From contig ML133386.1 in assembly GCA_003864495.1 (NCBI GenBank), positions 1,170,943 through 1,234,942 on the forward strand: a DNA stretch of 64,000 nt. The letters run 5' to 3'. Under the pieces are notes generated by a model. That model saw nothing but the letters and a program-made list of their open reading frames with translations. It made no database searches and had not been told where the DNA came from. This stretch comes from Nemopilema nomurai. Taxonomy: Eukaryota; Cnidaria; Scyphozoa; Rhizostomeae; Rhizostomatidae. A program made the translations under genes and the position numbers. Shown one piece after another: positions 60,859 through 64,000 of this stretch; the first letter of the stretch is position 1; every line of letters begins with the position of its first letter.

Positions 60859-61917
60859 ATGACGTCTTAACCAGCCGGAATGAAATTTGTATTTGGTACA
60901 CGTAGAGGACTTTTGTTTTAAGCAAACAGATTTCACGGGCGCTGTTTCCTTGGAATGTAATTAAACCTGTGTTTTGTCCGCAAGGAATTTTACCGCTCTC
61001 CGACATTTCCTTGTTTGCGACCTTAGATTAGTTTTAGTGTTTCGACCAATTTGCAACTTGAGATGGAAAATTGAGCATTTTTTTGTTGCATCAACTGGTG
61101 TTTAACATTAAGGTGGGTTTGATTATCATGTTGAGCAGAATTTAAGCGGGCGACGAGGCGACAAAGAGTGGTCAGCATACAGTTCTAACTGTTGATTGGT
61201 TGGCACAAAACTAGAGGCAGAGCCATTAAAGGTTACTTGTTTGTCACTAAATTGCCGTATCCGTTGCTGGAAGTGGTCAAATTAGCTTCGAGAGTTTGAT
61301 TATTCATTCGATTCAGCAGCTCGAGCTGTTGCTTAAGAGACCAATACAGAAACCTAGACGAGGCACTGAAAGAAGCAATGGTAAAGTACCGCAGTTTCTC
61401 ACTTTTTGCGCGTGGACTCCAATTTTCCAGGAAATACGACATGAGCTCCATACTGTTGCCTAATTTGATTGGATATCTAATGACAGCTGTTCAAGAAGCA
61501 GCAATGGTATTTTCCCCGCATTACTTCATTTCCGCTCTAGAGAGTTCTCTGGCCAAATGATATTGCCAAACGCGCATATTCTGCTACCTATATCCACATA
61601 TTTGGATCGCAAATTCAAATGCAGGAATCTTGCTACAATAATAGCCACGAGATAGTCACGGGAAACCGCTTGAATTGTTATTATTATTATTCTTTACTAC
61701 AAGTATTTACAATTTAGCTCAGAACCAGATTATTACAAGACCTCTAGCGAGATAATTGGAGGATGCGCTTTTCATGCGCCGATTGTTCAAGTGAGTCAGT
61801 AGGCCGCTGTCCCTTGCTGTCCCTTGTTGTCCCTTGTTGTGGGTAGCTTCACGTCAGCCTAGCAGCAAGTGCGCCAGCGTCTTGAATGCACCTGCAACAG
61901 CTTTCGTTGGCAGCTCT
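60859..61917. other. Region between the USP3 stop and the thioredoxin-tail gene on the minus strand
   Basis: The two genes converge, so this holds both 3' UTRs. No coding exon is supported. A + strand frame open from about 61300 to 61560 (includes KYDMSSILLPNLIGYLMTAV) is unassigned. A short CTGTCCCTTG repeat lies at about 61806-61837. Confidence 0.5.
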
Positions 61918-63981
61918 CTACTGCGATCCCTTGCCTTTAGCCTTCTTCAGGTTCTTCGCCGTCTTCTTCAGGTTCTTCGCCACCTGATTTGCTACCTTGG
62001 CGATCTTCCTCAGTTTCTTTTTGGACTGGACATTGTTCAAGCTTTTCTTCGACCCGTGGTGCTTGTGGATTGTCGCTTTCGCGTGTGCTAATAACAAGAC
62101 AAACTTCAAATGAGGTGCTTGCTCTCACTCACACTTTTGCAATCAGAAACATTTCGAAGAAAGGCAGAAAGCATTTTCGATTAAGGCAGAAAGCATTTCC
62201 TCTTTAAGGCAGAAAGCAGTTTCCCACGGATCATTCAAATGTGACTGAATGAGCAGGTGCTTTTGCCGTCGTTGTGTTCGGCCCTCGACTTAGTTGTCAC
62301 TCACCGAAGAAGACGGCTAAATCGCCTCGTGCCTTAAGTTCATTTTGCGAAAGTGGAAAGCGTGCGAAGCCCTTCTCTGACCCATTTTCAGAAAAACACA
62401 AGAAAGTAAAACCGGACAAGATTTGGTTGCAAAAATCCGCTGCGGAGGACTAATTTTCCCCTGTGCATCATATGTTCAGAGACGCTGCGGTGGCAGCTTC
62501 GTGCTGACACTGAACTGCTTATCAGCGCCTACATTAATTTGTAGTTTACTTCATTGCTGTAGTTTTTGAGGTATTGAAGCCCATGATGAAAATGAACTTC
62601 GAATTACCTGTTACAAATATACTGTTACAAATACACTGTTTACATTGAACTTACACCCGTACAATTGTTTCGAAAAGGATGTCAAGGAGATACGGAACGG
62701 TTGACTACAAGGGGGCTGGGACGTAGCTACAACGCGGCGAGGTCAAAGTTGACCCGGCTTGTTGCCTCTCTTCGTTCAAACTACCTGCCATTGTGTGGTT
62801 TTTGTTGCGCTTAAGAATCTTAGAATTGCCTTACTTTCGACTTTGTGTCCCATGCTTTCGGGTGTGGAAGCCTTTTGAGGCTGTTGCATCTGCGGCTGCG
62901 AGGCTGGGACGGCGGACATGGGTCCAGTGGCAGGCACCGCGGGCTGTGCTTGGTAGGGCATTTGTTGCCCCGCTGCCGCTACGACGGCTGGAACAGCTGG
63001 GTTCTCAAATGACTGACTTGCCAGACTTTCCACGTACAGTGCAATGGCATCTGTTAATGAAGAAGTGCATAAGGTTGTGAGCACTGCCAATTCGTGTAGT
63101 GTAACGGCTTTTGATTGTTTTAAATAATATTAACTACCGTGGGCGAGAAGACGCGATGTCATTATTCTACGTTTCTACTAAATTGCCTTAGTTGCACTGC
63201 ACACCAATTCATTCTGAATCGCTTATGCGTGACTTTTTCTTGGGAATTGCATTTACGAGCGTTTGGAAGAAGAACAGTGAAGAACAGCAAGGTGTCTAAT
63301 GCCTTACCTCCCGTTTGTGCCCCTGAATAGTCCCCGATGTAGTTGCCTTTTCTGAAGAGTTTGATTTGGGGCCATGATTTAACTCGGTACATTTCGCACA
63401 GGCCTTTTCCTGCCCCAAAGCAATCCACCTGCGATAAAATCGACGTCATTATACTAATGATGCAGAGGCAATGGCACTTACGCAATGAAACCGCGCGTGC
63501 GTTTAAGGGTCGTATAAGTGACGGATACCTTGGCTATGTCGCCGCTCCTTGTGTCCAACGTGTCCGCAGCCTTGTTGATCTCGGGGTCCAAGTTCTTGCA
63601 GTCACTGCACCTGAAATAATGCTATGTGACGTGGTTACTCTGACTTGATTTCTACGACGTGGTTACTAAGCGCCTGAGCATCGCGTCGAGGCCATTGGCC
63701 CAGTAACATGTAAACTATGCCCAGTCCAGTGATTTAAGAATATTCCCCATCCTTTCCGTTATTCTAGTAGGGTTTGAAGCTTACGAATCAAATGGGCTTT
63801 GGAATGACCAAAGGAAGAAGCAGGCGAAGAAGGCGAAGAAGAATTCTCACCAGGGTGCATAGAAGTCGACCATGACAACGTTCTTGTCTTTCACATACTC
63901 ATAAAAGTTGTCATCTGTCAACTCTGCAATGTAAGTTGCTTCCAGGGCAGAAAGAAGTGTCAACAATACTATCGTCAGCAT
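61918..63981 (-). CDS. Secreted thioredoxin-fold protein with short Lys-rich tail
   Basis: Five exons on the minus strand: 63981-63851, 63610-63529, 63428-63308, 63050-62835 and 62087-61918, giving 239 residues with all phases consistent. The protein starts with a signal peptide (MLTIVLLTLLSALEA). A thioredoxin domain follows: VVMVDFYAPW, CSDC as redox site, DCFGAGKGLCEMYRV with a second cysteine pair, and cis-proline in SWPQIKLF. The tail is Pro/Ala/Gln-rich (AAAGQQMPYQAQPAVP), then Lys-rich with repeated KNLKKTAKNLKKA, ending KGKGSQ. The tail has no cysteine and no ER-retention signal. Exon phases (2, 0, 1, 1) and the 121-nt third exon are identical to gene 34312-38458, so the two are inverted paralogues about 24 kb apart. 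Function is unknown; extracellular disulfide chemistry on a polyanionic matrix is an inference. Confidence 0.88.
62140..62225. repeat. Short triplicated AAGGCAGAAAGCA motif
   Basis: Three copies about 26-27 bp apart, in the fourth intron of the minus-strand thioredoxin gene, just beyond the acceptor of its last exon. Confidence 0.8.
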
Positions 63982-64000
63982 GGCTTGGCAACCTCCAGGT

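Overview
This is a stretch of animal nuclear genome. Genes are split by GT-AG introns of about 0.1-5 kb, intergenic gaps run to a few kb, introns carry many minisatellites, and no operons or bacterial signals are seen. The gene content (an apolipophorin/apoB-type lipid transfer protein, a tandem-C2 membrane protein, secreted thioredoxin-fold proteins and a USP3 deubiquitinase) fits an invertebrate. Intron density and composition make me think of a cnidarian first, but that is a guess. All exon models below were built by hand from reading frame, splice consensus and intron phase, with no transcript or database evidence.

Layout. (1) 1181-25944, + strand: a roughly 30-exon gene for a giant secreted lipoprotein of about 3,600 residues. 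It has a vitellogenin-type lipid-transfer head, a furin-like RTKR site, open beta-sheet modules, a long helical belt, a vWD domain and a C-terminal vWA-like domain. Its first exon with the ATG is not located. (2) 28459/28551-31228, +: a single-pass membrane protein with two divergent C2 domains. (3) 34312-38458, +: a secreted thioredoxin-fold protein (WCHHC) with a long, cysteine-free, basic, Pro/Gln/Asn-rich tail. (4) 41509-44909, +: a 3.4-kb single exon coding another cysteine-free, extremely basic tail. It has no start of its own and its acceptor phase matches the thioredoxin head of gene 3. (5) 47822-60858, +: a full USP3 deubiquitinase in 16 exons, with one 1-nt frame break. A possible antisense single-exon gene (57692-58168) lies in one of its introns. 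(6) 61918-63981, -: a second thioredoxin-fold gene (WCSDC) with a short basic tail and the same exon phases as gene 3.

Most unusual part. The thioredoxin head plus cysteine-free basic tail family forms a local cluster: two complete genes in opposite orientation and one orphan giant tail exon, flanking USP3. The heads look like PDI a-domains with a signal peptide, a redox CxxC and a cis-proline, but no KDEL-type retention signal. They are therefore probably secreted, with tails suited to binding acidic matrix or polysaccharide. I do not recognise the tails.

Caution. Two otherwise intact genes each seem to carry a one-base frame break: USP3 exon 7, and apolipophorin exon 5 beside an 80-bp tandem duplication. 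Assembly indels should be excluded before either is called biological.
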